In this document: one piece after another, positions 1-8,136 of the stretch
How the letters are laid out: each line of letters begins with the position of its first letter
How positions within the stretch are numbered: position 1 is the first letter of the stretch
Source of the DNA: Candidatus Dormiibacterota bacterium
Lineage (GTDB): Bacteria > Chloroflexota > Dormibacteria > Dormibacterales > Dormibacteraceae
Direction of reading: 5' to 3'
DNA: 8,136 nt
NCBI GenBank assembly: GCA_003151665.1
Contig: PLYD01000056.1
Coordinates: 4,131 to 12,266, forward strand
Notes under the pieces: model-generated
What the model saw: only the letters and a program-made list of their open reading frames with translations
What the model was told of the DNA's origin: nothing
Database searches by the model: none
Made by a program: the position numbers and the translations under genes

Positions 1-701
1 GCGATCGACACGACCAACCGCAAGTTGGCCTCGGTCAACCGCTGCTTCGCCTCGTAAGCGCGCTCGTACCGCTCGGTCAGTCGGTACCTCGCGATGCGAT
101 ACGACTCGAGCGCCTCGGCGCGTACACGGGGCTTGGCGGCGCCGTTCGTGGCCTGGCGCCTGCGCTCGGCGGCTGCGGCGTCGAGCAGGTTCTGCAGCTT
201 GCCCAGGTCCACCAGGCCCAACAGCTCCTGCGCGATGTGCGCCTGCTGACCCTTGCGCTTGACAGTCGCGAGCCGCTCGATGACGTCGGGGAGCATCTCC
301 TCAACCGAGCGCTGGCGGCTGTCGATCTCCTCGACCACGTTCAGCGCCTTCAGCGCGTCGTGAAGCGGCTTTGCCTCGATGGCCTGGGCGAGCTCGACCT
401 CATCGTTGGCGGTGAGCAGGCTGACGCGCCCGATCTCCTTGAGGTACATGCGCACCGGGTCGTCGAGGGAGACCGAGTCCATCATCTCGATGTCGAGGAG
501 CATCTCGTCGTCGATCTGCTCGACCTCTTCGAAATCCTTCTCGCCGTCGGTGACCTCGATGCCGATCTCTTTGAAGGCGGCGAAGATACGGAAGATCTGG
601 TCAGGCTCGGCGTCGATCTCGGGGAAGCCCTGGAGGATGTCGTCGGGTGTGAGGTAGCCCTGCTCCTTGCCCTTGACGATGAGCTGCTCGGCCACCGCCA
701 T
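1..701 (-). CDS. rpoD: Primary sigma factor RpoD/SigA, N-terminal part (runs off the left edge)
   Basis: This is the housekeeping sigma-70 factor, which directs RNA polymerase to most promoters. About 233 residues are present from the first in-frame ATG (complement of 699-701). A region 1.1-like segment at residues 7-53 contains GKEQGYLTPDDI, matching the start of sigma-70 proteins. Region 1.2 at residues 80-109 contains DDPVRMYLKEIGR and ELAQAIE. Region 2.1 begins at residues 222-233 with LTEANLRLVVSI, cut by the edge. Regions 2.2 to 4 lie outside. About 100 residues (110-215), rich in charged residues and Ala, separate regions 1.2 and 2.1, where most non-proteobacterial SigA proteins have only a few. 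The reading frame stays open upstream to about 809, adding a Lys/Thr/Ala-rich tail typical of SigA N termini, but that stretch has no ATG, GTG or TTG. The true start may therefore be non-standard (see the 789-809 entry). The gene follows dnaG directly and is probably translationally coupled to it. Identity is certain from the motifs; the start is not. Confidence 0.95.
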   Translation of the reverse strand, partial: MAVAEQLIVKGKEQGYLTPDDILQGFPEIDAEPDQIFRIFAAFKEIGIEVTDGEKDFEEVEQIDDEMLLDIEMMDSVSLDDPVRMYLKEIGRVSLLTANDEVELAQAIEAKPLHDALKALNVVEEIDSRQRSVEEMLPDVIERLATVKRKGQQAHIAQELLGLVDLGKLQNLLDAAAAERRRQATNGAAKPRVRAEALESYRIARYRLTERYERAYEAKQRLTEANLRLVVSI

Positions 702-778
702 GAGCTCGTCTTCGAACTTGTGCTCTGGCTTTGTCTCGGCCTTACCGGCCCTGGTCCCCGTCTTGGTCGGCGCTTTAG

Positions 779-2587
779 CTACTCGCGCGATGATGACATT
801 CTCCTTTCCAAATCACTGATGGCGTGGGCGAGCTCTCTAGCCTCCGCTTCAAGTCGCGCCACCCCCTGTACGTCCCGCCCCCTCTCCGCCTCGGAAAGCT
901 CGCGGATTATTGCACCCTCACGTCCTTTCATGCGGTCGAGTCGGATCCTCTCCGCCAGCTCCACCGCGAGATCGTCGTCCACACTTGGCGGCGGTGCCGC
1001 CCACGCCCTCCTGATCAGGTCCTGTTCCTCCGCGGGGTACCCGGCCAGCTCGCTCTCGAGCCCTGAGGCACCAAGCCGCTCATAAGTCTCCAACATCCGG
1101 GCGTACACGCCACGGTCCTCTTCGTCCAACTCCTCAGGCGTGAGCTTTGTTCGCACGCGCTCGAAGGCGACAGGCCGGACCGCAAGCAGCTGCACCAGGT
1201 AGCTGGCTACTGTGACTTTCTTCCCCCGCACCCCTGCTGTTAAACCGAGTTTGCCGTTGTTTCCGCCCTCGTTTGAGCGGTTGTCGCCAGCTTGGGCTCC
1301 TCTTCCCTGGGGGGCGAGTGGAATCAGAAGGTGTGGTTGGACCCCGAGCCACCCGGCCGCCCGCTCCCTGTAGCTTTCCCTGACGGCCGGATCTGGAATC
1401 CGTTCGAGCACCTCGCGGGCTCGGAAAGCTGCCCGCTCGAGGTGGTTGGGATTTGCGGTGTTCAGGCCGCTCAGCGCGTCCTTGATCCAGAACTCCCAGC
1501 CCGAGGGCGCTGCCGCCGCGAGGGTCTCCCAGCTCTTCTCCGCGTCCGCGCCGGCTGCTCTCAGGAACTCGTCTGGATCCTTGGCGCCCGTGATCGTGGC
1601 GACCCTCGTTCGCATCTCGTGCGCAGCTGCCAGCTCCACCGCCTTGAAGGTGGCGGTACGTCCCGCGCGGTCCGAGTCGAAGACCAGGAGGAGCTCGTCG
1701 GTGAACCGCTTGAGCAGGCGGACCTGCTCGTTAGTGAACGCCGTGCCGGAGCTCGCGACGGCGTTCTTCACGCCGAAGTGGTGCGCGGTGATGACGTCGA
1801 ACTGGCCTTCCATCAGGACGGCATGGCCCCTGCTCGCAATCTCGTCCCGGGCCAGGTCGAGGCCGAAGATGACTCTTCCTTTTATATATGCGGGGGTTTC
1901 CGGCGAGTTGATGTACTTGCGCGGCTCGTCCGTGCGAACCGTCCTGGCGGTGAAGGCGAGGGGCTGGCCGCGCTCGTCGCGGATCGGGATGACGAGGCGC
2001 TGGGCGAAGAAGTCGGTGCCGTCACGACGCATCAGGCCCGCCTCCTGCGCGTCTGCCAGCGATCGCTTCTTTGAGCGGAGGTACTCGGCGAACCCCAATC
2101 CCGCGGGGGCGTAGCCCAGCTGGAACCGGCGCGCCGTCTCCTCACCCACATCGCGGTCCGCGAGCAGGCGGCGGCCGACCTCGCCCGCTGGCGTCGACCA
2201 TAGGACGTACTCGTAGTACTGAGCCGCGAGCTTGAGCATCACGAACAGGCGGCGGCGCGAGTCGGAATGCTCCTTCTGCTCCGGGCTCAGCCGTTTGAGC
2301 TCCACCCCCGCCCGCTCCGCCAGCATCTGGAGGGCGCCGCGCGTGTCGGTCTTCTCGATCAACTCGACGAAGGTGAAGACGTCGCCGTGCCGCTGGCAGC
2401 CGAAGCAGTACCAGGACTGCTTCTGGGGGTTGACCTTGAAGCTCGGGGTCTTCTCCTCGTGGAAGGGACATAGGCCCACAAGCTCTTTGTTGCGCTTCGT
2501 CAGGCGAACGCGCTCCTGCACGACCTTGACGAGGTCGACCTTAGCCTTGACCTCGGCAAAGGCGTCATCGGTCGCGGCGGGAGACAT
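779..2587 (-). CDS. dnaG: DNA primase DnaG
   Basis: DnaG makes the short RNA primers for replication and works with the replicative helicase at the fork. The 602-residue length is usual for the family. The N-terminal CHC2 zinc domain has C40, H43, C61 and C64 (CPFHEEKTPSF and YCFGC). The RNA-polymerase core spans about residues 110-330. It has the basic motif around R197 (AQRLVIPIRD), the family signature KYINSPETPAYIKG, and the TOPRIM metal ligands E260 (MEGQFDVI), D304 and D306 (VFDSDRAG). A Gly/Asn-rich linker at about 425-450 leads to a helical C-terminal domain (about 455-590), the usual helicase-interaction region. Departures from consensus are QRHG after the second CXXC, where GxGG is common, and Q262 where Tyr is common in VEGY. 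The ATG start places the zinc ligands at the usual distance. The preceding GATAGG is only a weak, close ribosome binding site. The last codons overlap the rpoD translation start region. Confidence 0.97.
   Translation of the reverse strand: MSPAATDDAFAEVKAKVDLVKVVQERVRLTKRNKELVGLCPFHEEKTPSFKVNPQKQSWYCFGCQRHGDVFTFVELIEKTDTRGALQMLAERAGVELKRLSPEQKEHSDSRRRLFVMLKLAAQYYEYVLWSTPAGEVGRRLLADRDVGEETARRFQLGYAPAGLGFAEYLRSKKRSLADAQEAGLMRRDGTDFFAQRLVIPIRDERGQPLAFTARTVRTDEPRKYINSPETPAYIKGRVIFGLDLARDEIASRGHAVLMEGQFDVITAHHFGVKNAVASSGTAFTNEQVRLLKRFTDELLLVFDSDRAGRTATFKAVELAAAHEMRTRVATITGAKDPDEFLRAAGADAEKSWETLAAAAPSGWEFWIKDALSGLNTANPNHLERAAFRAREVLERIPDPAVRESYRERAAGWLGVQPHLLIPLAPQGRGAQAGDNRSNEGGNNGKLGLTAGVRGKKVTVASYLVQLLAVRPVAFERVRTKLTPEELDEEDRGVYARMLETYERLGASGLESELAGYPAEEQDLIRRAWAAPPPSVDDDLAVELAERIRLDRMKGREGAIIRELSEAERGRDVQGVARLEAEARELAHAISDLERRMSSSRE
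789..809 (-). promoter_or_regulatory. Strong Shine-Dalgarno of rpoD, inside the end of dnaG, with possible ATC start
   Basis: On the minus strand GGAAAGGAG (809-801) is a near-ideal ribosome binding site. The ATG at 799-797 lies only one base after it, is in the dnaG frame, and reaches the dnaG stop (781-779) after six codons, so it cannot start rpoD. In the rpoD frame the codons after the site are AAT GTC ATC ATC GCG CGA GTA. The first ATC (794-792) is six bases from GGAG, which is the best spacing. An in-frame TGA lies just upstream of 809. So rpoD starts either at a rare ATC, at the ATG at 701 (weak upstream purines), or at a codon altered by a sequence error here. The site and the missing canonical start are seen directly; use of ATC is inference. 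Confidence 0.6.
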
Positions 2588-2630
2588 TACCTATCTATTG
2601 TCGGGCGATCAGGGAAAGACGATGAGCAGA

Positions 2631-2646
2631 TACCCACCTACCCACA
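2631..2646. repeat. Tandem octamer TACCCACC/TACCCACA in the ppdK-dnaG gap
   Basis: Two adjacent copies, TACCCACC and TACCCACA, lie about 45-55 bases upstream of the dnaG ATG. The second copy with its preceding base, CTACCCACA, matches the DnaA-box consensus TTATCCACA at seven of nine positions; the first matches less well. The 130-base gap (2588-2716) otherwise holds only a small GCGGC/GCCGC hairpin (2659-2671) without a T-run, so no convincing terminator for ppdK. I found no good -35/-10 pair. The repeat is seen directly; any binding role is speculation. Confidence 0.3.
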
Positions 2647-2716
2647 ACTTCCTGATCTGCGGCCCAGCCGCGCCTCGGCAATTCTGCGCCGCGCCGTCAA
2701 TTCCAACGCCGAGCTC

Positions 2717-5383
<2,667 letters not shown>

Positions 5384-5386
<3 letters not shown>

Positions 5387-5451
5387 CCATGGATAAGTTT
5401 GGAGCAAGCAAGACCTCGGGCGTCGTCCGAGCCCTACCCTTGGTGGCTGTA
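5384..5451. promoter_or_regulatory. Divergent intergenic region with a 10-base palindrome over the ppdK start
   Basis: The perfect palindrome ATCCATGGAT (5385-5394) overlaps the ppdK start codon (5386-5384) and also supplies a plus-strand ATG at 5389. If the plus-strand gene starts at 5452, as I prefer, the 65 bases between the two starts must carry both promoters. I cannot assign convincing -35/-10 elements. The palindrome is seen directly; an operator role is only a possibility. Confidence 0.3.
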
Positions 5452-6078
5452 ATGGAGGACCTTGGGTCTGTTTCCGACGATCAAGTGATCCTGGCCTGGC
5501 TGCAGGCCGAGATCGAATCGCCGCCTTTTCAGGCCTACCTCGTCGGCGATCCGCCGAAGCCCTCGCACCTGGCACGTGCCCTCGCCCTGGCCCGCAACCC
5601 TGACCTCGGCAACACTGCGCACAATGCCGAGCGGCGCCGGATCATCGCATCGGCGCACGGTTTCGGGCGAGGTTCGTTGATCTTCGCCGGCCTCGAGGAC
5701 GACATCGCTTGGCGCAAGTCCCAGGTTTCGACCGCCGAGGTCGCCGAGATGCTGTACTCCAACCGCAACGCAACCTGGACAACACTGGCTCCGGCGACGC
5801 GCAAAGTCGCGGAGGGCGCTGGTAACGCGGCGCGAGTGTTCACCGGGGACGACGTGAACCTTCACATCCTGTCGCTGGCGCGCATCATCTGCCACGCCGA
5901 AAACGCAGAGCCCGAGCTGTCCGAGCTGATCTGCCTGCGAATGCCGGACGGCGCTATCAGCTTGCTCGAAGGGCACACCAGGGCGACGGCGATGGTGATG
6001 GAGGGACATAAGCTTCCCCGCGGCGTGGGGGCGTTTATCGGAGAGTCGTCCAGCATCAAGAGCTGGGCATATTTGTGA
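5452..6078 (+). CDS. Uncharacterised protein with ParB-like EGHTR motif
   Basis: A soluble protein of about 208 residues with no signal peptide or membrane segment. The N terminus (DDQVILAWLQAEIES) is followed by a charged helical part (NAERRRIIASAHGFGRG), then GLEDDIAWRKSQVSTAEV. The C-terminal third has LICLRMPDGAISLLEGHTRATAM and ends GAFIGESSSIKSWAYL. The pattern of a hydrophobic strand, then E-G-H-x-R and an Ala-rich helix, resembles the DGxHR core of ParB/sulfiredoxin-like folds. From memory it also fits a widespread but uncharacterised bacterial family with VLEGHTR-type C termini; this is recollection, not a search. No function is claimed. The frame also offers ATG 5389 (21 residues longer), but that overlaps the ppdK start and has no ribosome binding site. 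ATG 5452 has GGTGG (5442-5446) upstream and begins just before the conserved-looking part. Only nine bases separate its stop from the peptidase gene, so the two are probably co-transcribed. Confidence 0.75.
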   Translation: MEDLGSVSDDQVILAWLQAEIESPPFQAYLVGDPPKPSHLARALALARNPDLGNTAHNAERRRIIASAHGFGRGSLIFAGLEDDIAWRKSQVSTAEVAEMLYSNRNATWTTLAPATRKVAEGAGNAARVFTGDDVNLHILSLARIICHAENAEPELSELICLRMPDGAISLLEGHTRATAMVMEGHKLPRGVGAFIGESSSIKSWAYL

Positions 6079-6087
6079 GGGCCTGCG

Positions 6088-6858
6088 ATGACTGAGCCTC
6101 GAAAGATCGAGCGGTACGGCTGGATCCCCGATCTCCCGGATGAGCGCGACCACCTGTACGCGGCGCCACCCGCGTTCTTGAGCGCCCTCCCTCCCTTCAC
6201 TGATCTGCGTGCGCACTGTCCCGCGGTTTATGACCAGGGAATGCTCGGCAGCTGCACTGCAAACGCGATCGGCGGCGCCATCGAGTTCGATCGGCTCAAG
6301 CAGAGCCTCGCCGACTTCGTACCTTCGCGCCTCTTCATTTATTACAACGAGCGCGTCATCGAAGGGACTGTCGACCTGGACAGCGGCGCCATGATCCGCG
6401 ATGGCATCAAGGCGGTGGCCAGCCAGGGTGTGTGCCCAGAACCGGAGTGGCCCTACGACGTCGCAAAGTTCACCGACAAGCCGTCGGCGAAGGCATATCA
6501 GGACGCGCGGTCGGATCGCGCCGTTTCATACCAGAGCCTCATTCAGGACCTGACCCAGATGAGGGGCTGCCTCGCCTCCGGCTATCCGTTCATCTTCGGG
6601 TTCACGGTCTACGAGAGCTTCGAGTCACCTGCCGTCGCGCAGACAGGGCACGTGCCGATGCCCGGGCCCAGCGAACGAGCCGTCGGCGGTCATGCAGTTG
6701 TGGCGGTGGGATACGACGACGCCAGCCAGACGTTTCTCGTCCGTAACTCGTGGGGTGCGGCCTGGGGCATGGCCGGCTACTTCACGATGCCGTACACGTA
6801 CCTCATCCAGCCAGGTCTCGCGGACAACCTGTGGACGATCCGCATCGTCGGCGCCTAG
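6088..6858 (+). CDS. Papain-like (C1 family) cysteine peptidase, cytosolic
   Basis: A 256-residue cysteine peptidase of the papain fold. The oxyanion-hole Gln Q50 and nucleophile C56 lie in YDQGMLGSCTANA. The catalytic His H202 is in VGGHAVVAVGYDD, and the catalytic Asn N220 is in VRNSWGAAWGMAGYF. The N terminus GWIPDLPDERDH and the segment PSRLFIYYNER...DSGAMIRDGIKAV are typical of short bacterial C1 peptidases. All catalytic residues are present, so it is probably active. There is no signal peptide and no long inhibitory propeptide; only about 45 residues precede the active-site motif. This suggests action in the cytosol, unlike most papain relatives. The start is supported by GAGGG (6077-6081), six bases before the ATG and overlapping the upstream gene's stop codon, which implies translational coupling. 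Substrate unknown. Confidence 0.92.
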   Translation: MTEPRKIERYGWIPDLPDERDHLYAAPPAFLSALPPFTDLRAHCPAVYDQGMLGSCTANAIGGAIEFDRLKQSLADFVPSRLFIYYNERVIEGTVDLDSGAMIRDGIKAVASQGVCPEPEWPYDVAKFTDKPSAKAYQDARSDRAVSYQSLIQDLTQMRGCLASGYPFIFGFTVYESFESPAVAQTGHVPMPGPSERAVGGHAVVAVGYDDASQTFLVRNSWGAAWGMAGYFTMPYTYLIQPGLADNLWTIRIVGA

Positions 6859-6891
6859 CGGCGCGCCTCGTCAGGTGGCTGTGACCGCCTG

Positions 6892-7008
6892 CGTTATGGG
6901 GCGGATTTCGCGCCAAGCAGCCGGGGTAACCCCACCTGCTATCGAGGTGGGTTGGCGGACTCCGGCTTGGGTTCGCGGGTCAGGGCTCGCAGTGTCAACC
7001 CCGTAGCG
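6892..7008 (+). ncRNA. Candidate structured RNA (long interrupted hairpin), 6S-like in shape
   Basis: The 240 non-coding bases between the peptidase and the M20 gene can form a nested, interrupted hairpin. Outer helix: 6892-6901 with 6999-7008 (CGTTATGGGG/CCCCGTAGCG, ten pairs including two G-U). Next: 6909-6912 with 6974-6977 (CGCG/CGCG), 6913-6917 with 6966-6970 (CCAAG/CTTGG), and 6921-6926 with 6960-6965. Apical stem: 6931-6937 with 6945-6951 (CCCACCT/AGGTGGG), with a seven-base loop. A large asymmetric bubble (6902-6908 opposite 6978-6998) sits near the middle, and a strong terminator follows at 7051-7085. The overall shape recalls 6S RNA, but I see no decisive conserved sequence. It could equally be a 5' leader of the M20 gene, a 3' UTR, or chance pairing in GC-rich DNA. 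I found no tRNA, SRP RNA, RNase P or tmRNA motifs. Confidence 0.3.
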
Positions 7009-7050
7009 AAGACGAAGAGGACGACTGACCAGCCCGTAAAGCTCGCGTTT

Positions 7051-7085
7051 GGCGAGGGCCCCCCACCAGGGCCCTCGTCTTTTTT
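7051..7085 (+). terminator. Rho-independent terminator ahead of the M20 gene
   Basis: GGCGAGGGCCC (7051-7061) pairs with GGGCCCTCGTC (7069-7079), giving eleven pairs with one G-U and a seven-base loop, followed at once by six T (7080-7085). The T-run is on the plus strand only, so it ends plus-strand transcripts from the peptidase unit or from the structured region before it. A weaker alternative hairpin, CTCGC (7042-7046) with GCGAG (7052-7056), would use up the base of the 5' arm. Only two bases separate the T-run from the next gene's ribosome binding site, a layout also seen in attenuators. Confidence 0.88.
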
Positions 7086-7100
7086 ATGGGAGGTGTTGCG

Positions 7101-8136
7101 ATGCCGGGCCTAGAATCGGCCGTCATGGGTCTGACCGACGATCTTCAAAAGCTGGTGTGCGAGCTGGTCGCCATCGAGTCGGTGAACCCCGATCTCGTAG
7201 CCTCCGGCAGTGGCGAGTCGAAGATCGCTGCCTTCGTGGCCGAGTGGCTCGGCGCTCAGGGGCTGGCAGTGCAGGTCGCTGAGCCGGTGCCGGGACGTAC
7301 GAGCGTGATCGGGGTGCTGGCGGGGAGCGGTGGTGGAGCGAGCCTGATGCTGAACGCGCACATGGATACGGTCGGCGCGGGCGGCATGAAGGATCCATTC
7401 ATCCCGGTCGTGCGGAATTGGCGCGTTTACGGGCGGGGCGCCTACGACATGAAGGGAAGCCTCGCCGCGATCATGATCAGTGCGCGCGAGGCAAGAAAGT
7501 TGAAGCTCCATGGTGACGTGATCGTCGCCGCAGTGGCAGATGAGGAGGTTGCGAGCGTAGGGACTGCGGCGGTGCTCGAGCGCATCGAGGCGGACGCCGC
7601 GATCGTGACGGAGCCGACCGAGATGCGGCTATGCCTGGCGCACAAGGGATTCGCGTGGTTGGAGGTCGAGACGCGGGGAGTGGCCGCGCACGGGTCACGA
7701 CCGGACCTCGGGTGCGATGCGGTGGCGCATATGGGGCGGATCCTCACCGGGGTGCTGGAGCTAGACCAGCGCCTTCGTGCTGGGCGCGGCCACCTCCTAC
7801 TGGGGACCGGCACCCTGCACGCGTCATTGATCGAGGGTGGGCAGGAGCTGAGCACGTACCCGGCTCGGTGCGTCGTCAAGCTGGAGCGCCGCACCGTTCC
7901 GGGCGAGGATGGGGCGAAAGCGCTGCAAGAGATCGACGACCTGATCGCGAGTGCGCGGGCAGAGGATCCAGCGCTGGAGGCATCCGCGCGGTTGTTGCTC
8001 GAGCGGCCGCCGTCGCAACTGGGGGCGGACAGCTTCGTGACCGAAGCGGTTGAGAAGGCGGCGACCGAGGTGCTGGGGCGGGAGCCGGAGGTCATTGGCG
8101 TGGCGTACTGGATGGACATGGCCCTGAGCAACGCGG
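7101..8136 (+). CDS. M20 family metallopeptidase/deacylase, ArgE/DapE-like (runs off the right edge)
   Basis: A zinc-dependent hydrolase of the ArgE/DapE/carboxypeptidase G2 group, which removes acyl groups or amino acids from small amide substrates in the cytosol. The 345 residues present carry the metal and catalytic residues: H87 and D89 (NAHMDTV), D116 (GAYDMKGS), base E148 and ligand E149 (ADEEV), and E171 (VTEPTEM). The inserted dimerisation domain begins near residue 185 and has H197 (VAAHGSRPDLG), which in this family reaches the partner subunit's active site. The final metal-ligand His should lie beyond the edge. The start at 7101 has an excellent ribosome binding site, GGGAGGT (7088-7094), six bases upstream. 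An in-frame ATG at 7086 lies before that site, and another at 7125 is internal. The motifs do not separate ArgE, DapE and other deacylases, and no arginine or lysine biosynthesis gene is in view, so the substrate is open and I give no symbol. Confidence 0.93.
   Translation, partial: MPGLESAVMGLTDDLQKLVCELVAIESVNPDLVASGSGESKIAAFVAEWLGAQGLAVQVAEPVPGRTSVIGVLAGSGGGASLMLNAHMDTVGAGGMKDPFIPVVRNWRVYGRGAYDMKGSLAAIMISAREARKLKLHGDVIVAAVADEEVASVGTAAVLERIEADAAIVTEPTEMRLCLAHKGFAWLEVETRGVAAHGSRPDLGCDAVAHMGRILTGVLELDQRLRAGRGHLLLGTGTLHASLIEGGQELSTYPARCVVKLERRTVPGEDGAKALQEIDDLIASARAEDPALEASARLLLERPPSQLGADSFVTEAVEKAATEVLGREPEVIGVAYWMDMALSNA

Noticed and set aside
237..1085. Plus-strand open frame antisense to rpoD and dnaG
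   Set aside because: It spans two genes with clear homology motifs on the minus strand, and its translation is the Leu/Asp/Val-rich mirror of the sigma factor.
1877..1892. TATATA stretch as a promoter, and a similar one near 4815
   Set aside because: Both lie inside conserved coding sequence (the dnaG AYIKG region and ppdK); the bases are explained by Ile/Tyr codons, and no -35 element or downstream gene fits.
2659..2671. GCGGC/GCCGC hairpin as a ppdK terminator
   Set aside because: Only five pairs with a three-base loop and no T-run on either strand.
5389..5451. ATG 5389 as start of the plus-strand hypothetical gene
   Set aside because: No ribosome binding site, it overlaps the ppdK start codon region, and it leaves no room for a promoter; ATG 5452 is more plausible, though 5389 is not excluded.
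5387..5575. 63-residue N-terminal extension of PPDK
   Set aside because: Arg/Pro-rich sequence with no PPDK similarity that overlaps the divergent gene; family members start at the MSAAHKLVYHF-like segment.
6966..6990. GGGTTCGCGGG as a tRNA T-arm
   Set aside because: No matching D-arm, anticodon arm or acceptor stem at the right distances, and no CCA end.
6896..7006. Small open frame of 36 codons inside the intergenic region
   Set aside because: No ribosome binding site, no recognisable sequence, and it coincides with the inverted repeats.

Overview
The window comes from a GC-rich bacterium with compact, mostly single-copy housekeeping genes. Gene content suggests a free-living, non-proteobacterial lineage. 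The primary sigma factor has a Firmicutes/Actinobacteria/Chloroflexota-like region 1.2, and a PPDK gene sits beside dnaG and rpoD, an arrangement familiar from Clostridia-type neighbourhoods. A Chloroflexota/Dormibacterota-like or deep actinobacterial soil organism is a reasonable guess, but I cannot confirm it from sequence alone.

Left two thirds (1-5386, minus strand). Reading right to left: ppdK (pyruvate, phosphate dikinase), a 130-base gap, dnaG (DNA primase), then rpoD/sigA (primary sigma factor), which runs off the left edge. dnaG and rpoD are packed so tightly that the end of dnaG contains the only strong Shine-Dalgarno sequence for rpoD. This is the DnaG-RpoD pair of the macromolecular-synthesis operon, with a PEP/pyruvate enzyme upstream. 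I see no clear intrinsic terminator between ppdK and dnaG, so read-through is possible.

Right third (5389-8136, plus strand). Diverging from ppdK is a two-gene unit: an uncharacterised protein with a ParB-like 'EGHTR' motif near its C terminus, followed 9 bases later by a cytosolic papain-like (C1) cysteine peptidase. A non-coding stretch of about 240 bases follows. It can fold into a long interrupted hairpin and ends in a strong rho-independent terminator directly in front of the ribosome binding site of an M20 (ArgE/DapE-like) metallopeptidase, which runs off the right edge.

No CRISPR array, transposon, tRNA, rRNA or prophage is visible, and nothing here is clearly a new multi-gene system. 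Points deserving a second look are: (1) rpoD has no ATG/GTG/TTG at its good ribosome binding site, where an ATC stands at ideal spacing; (2) the sigma factor carries an insert of about 100 residues between regions 1.2 and 2.1; (3) PPDK has Ala in place of the Thr that PPDK regulatory proteins phosphorylate; (4) the structured intergenic RNA candidate with its terminator; and (5) the uncharacterised-protein/C1-peptidase pair.
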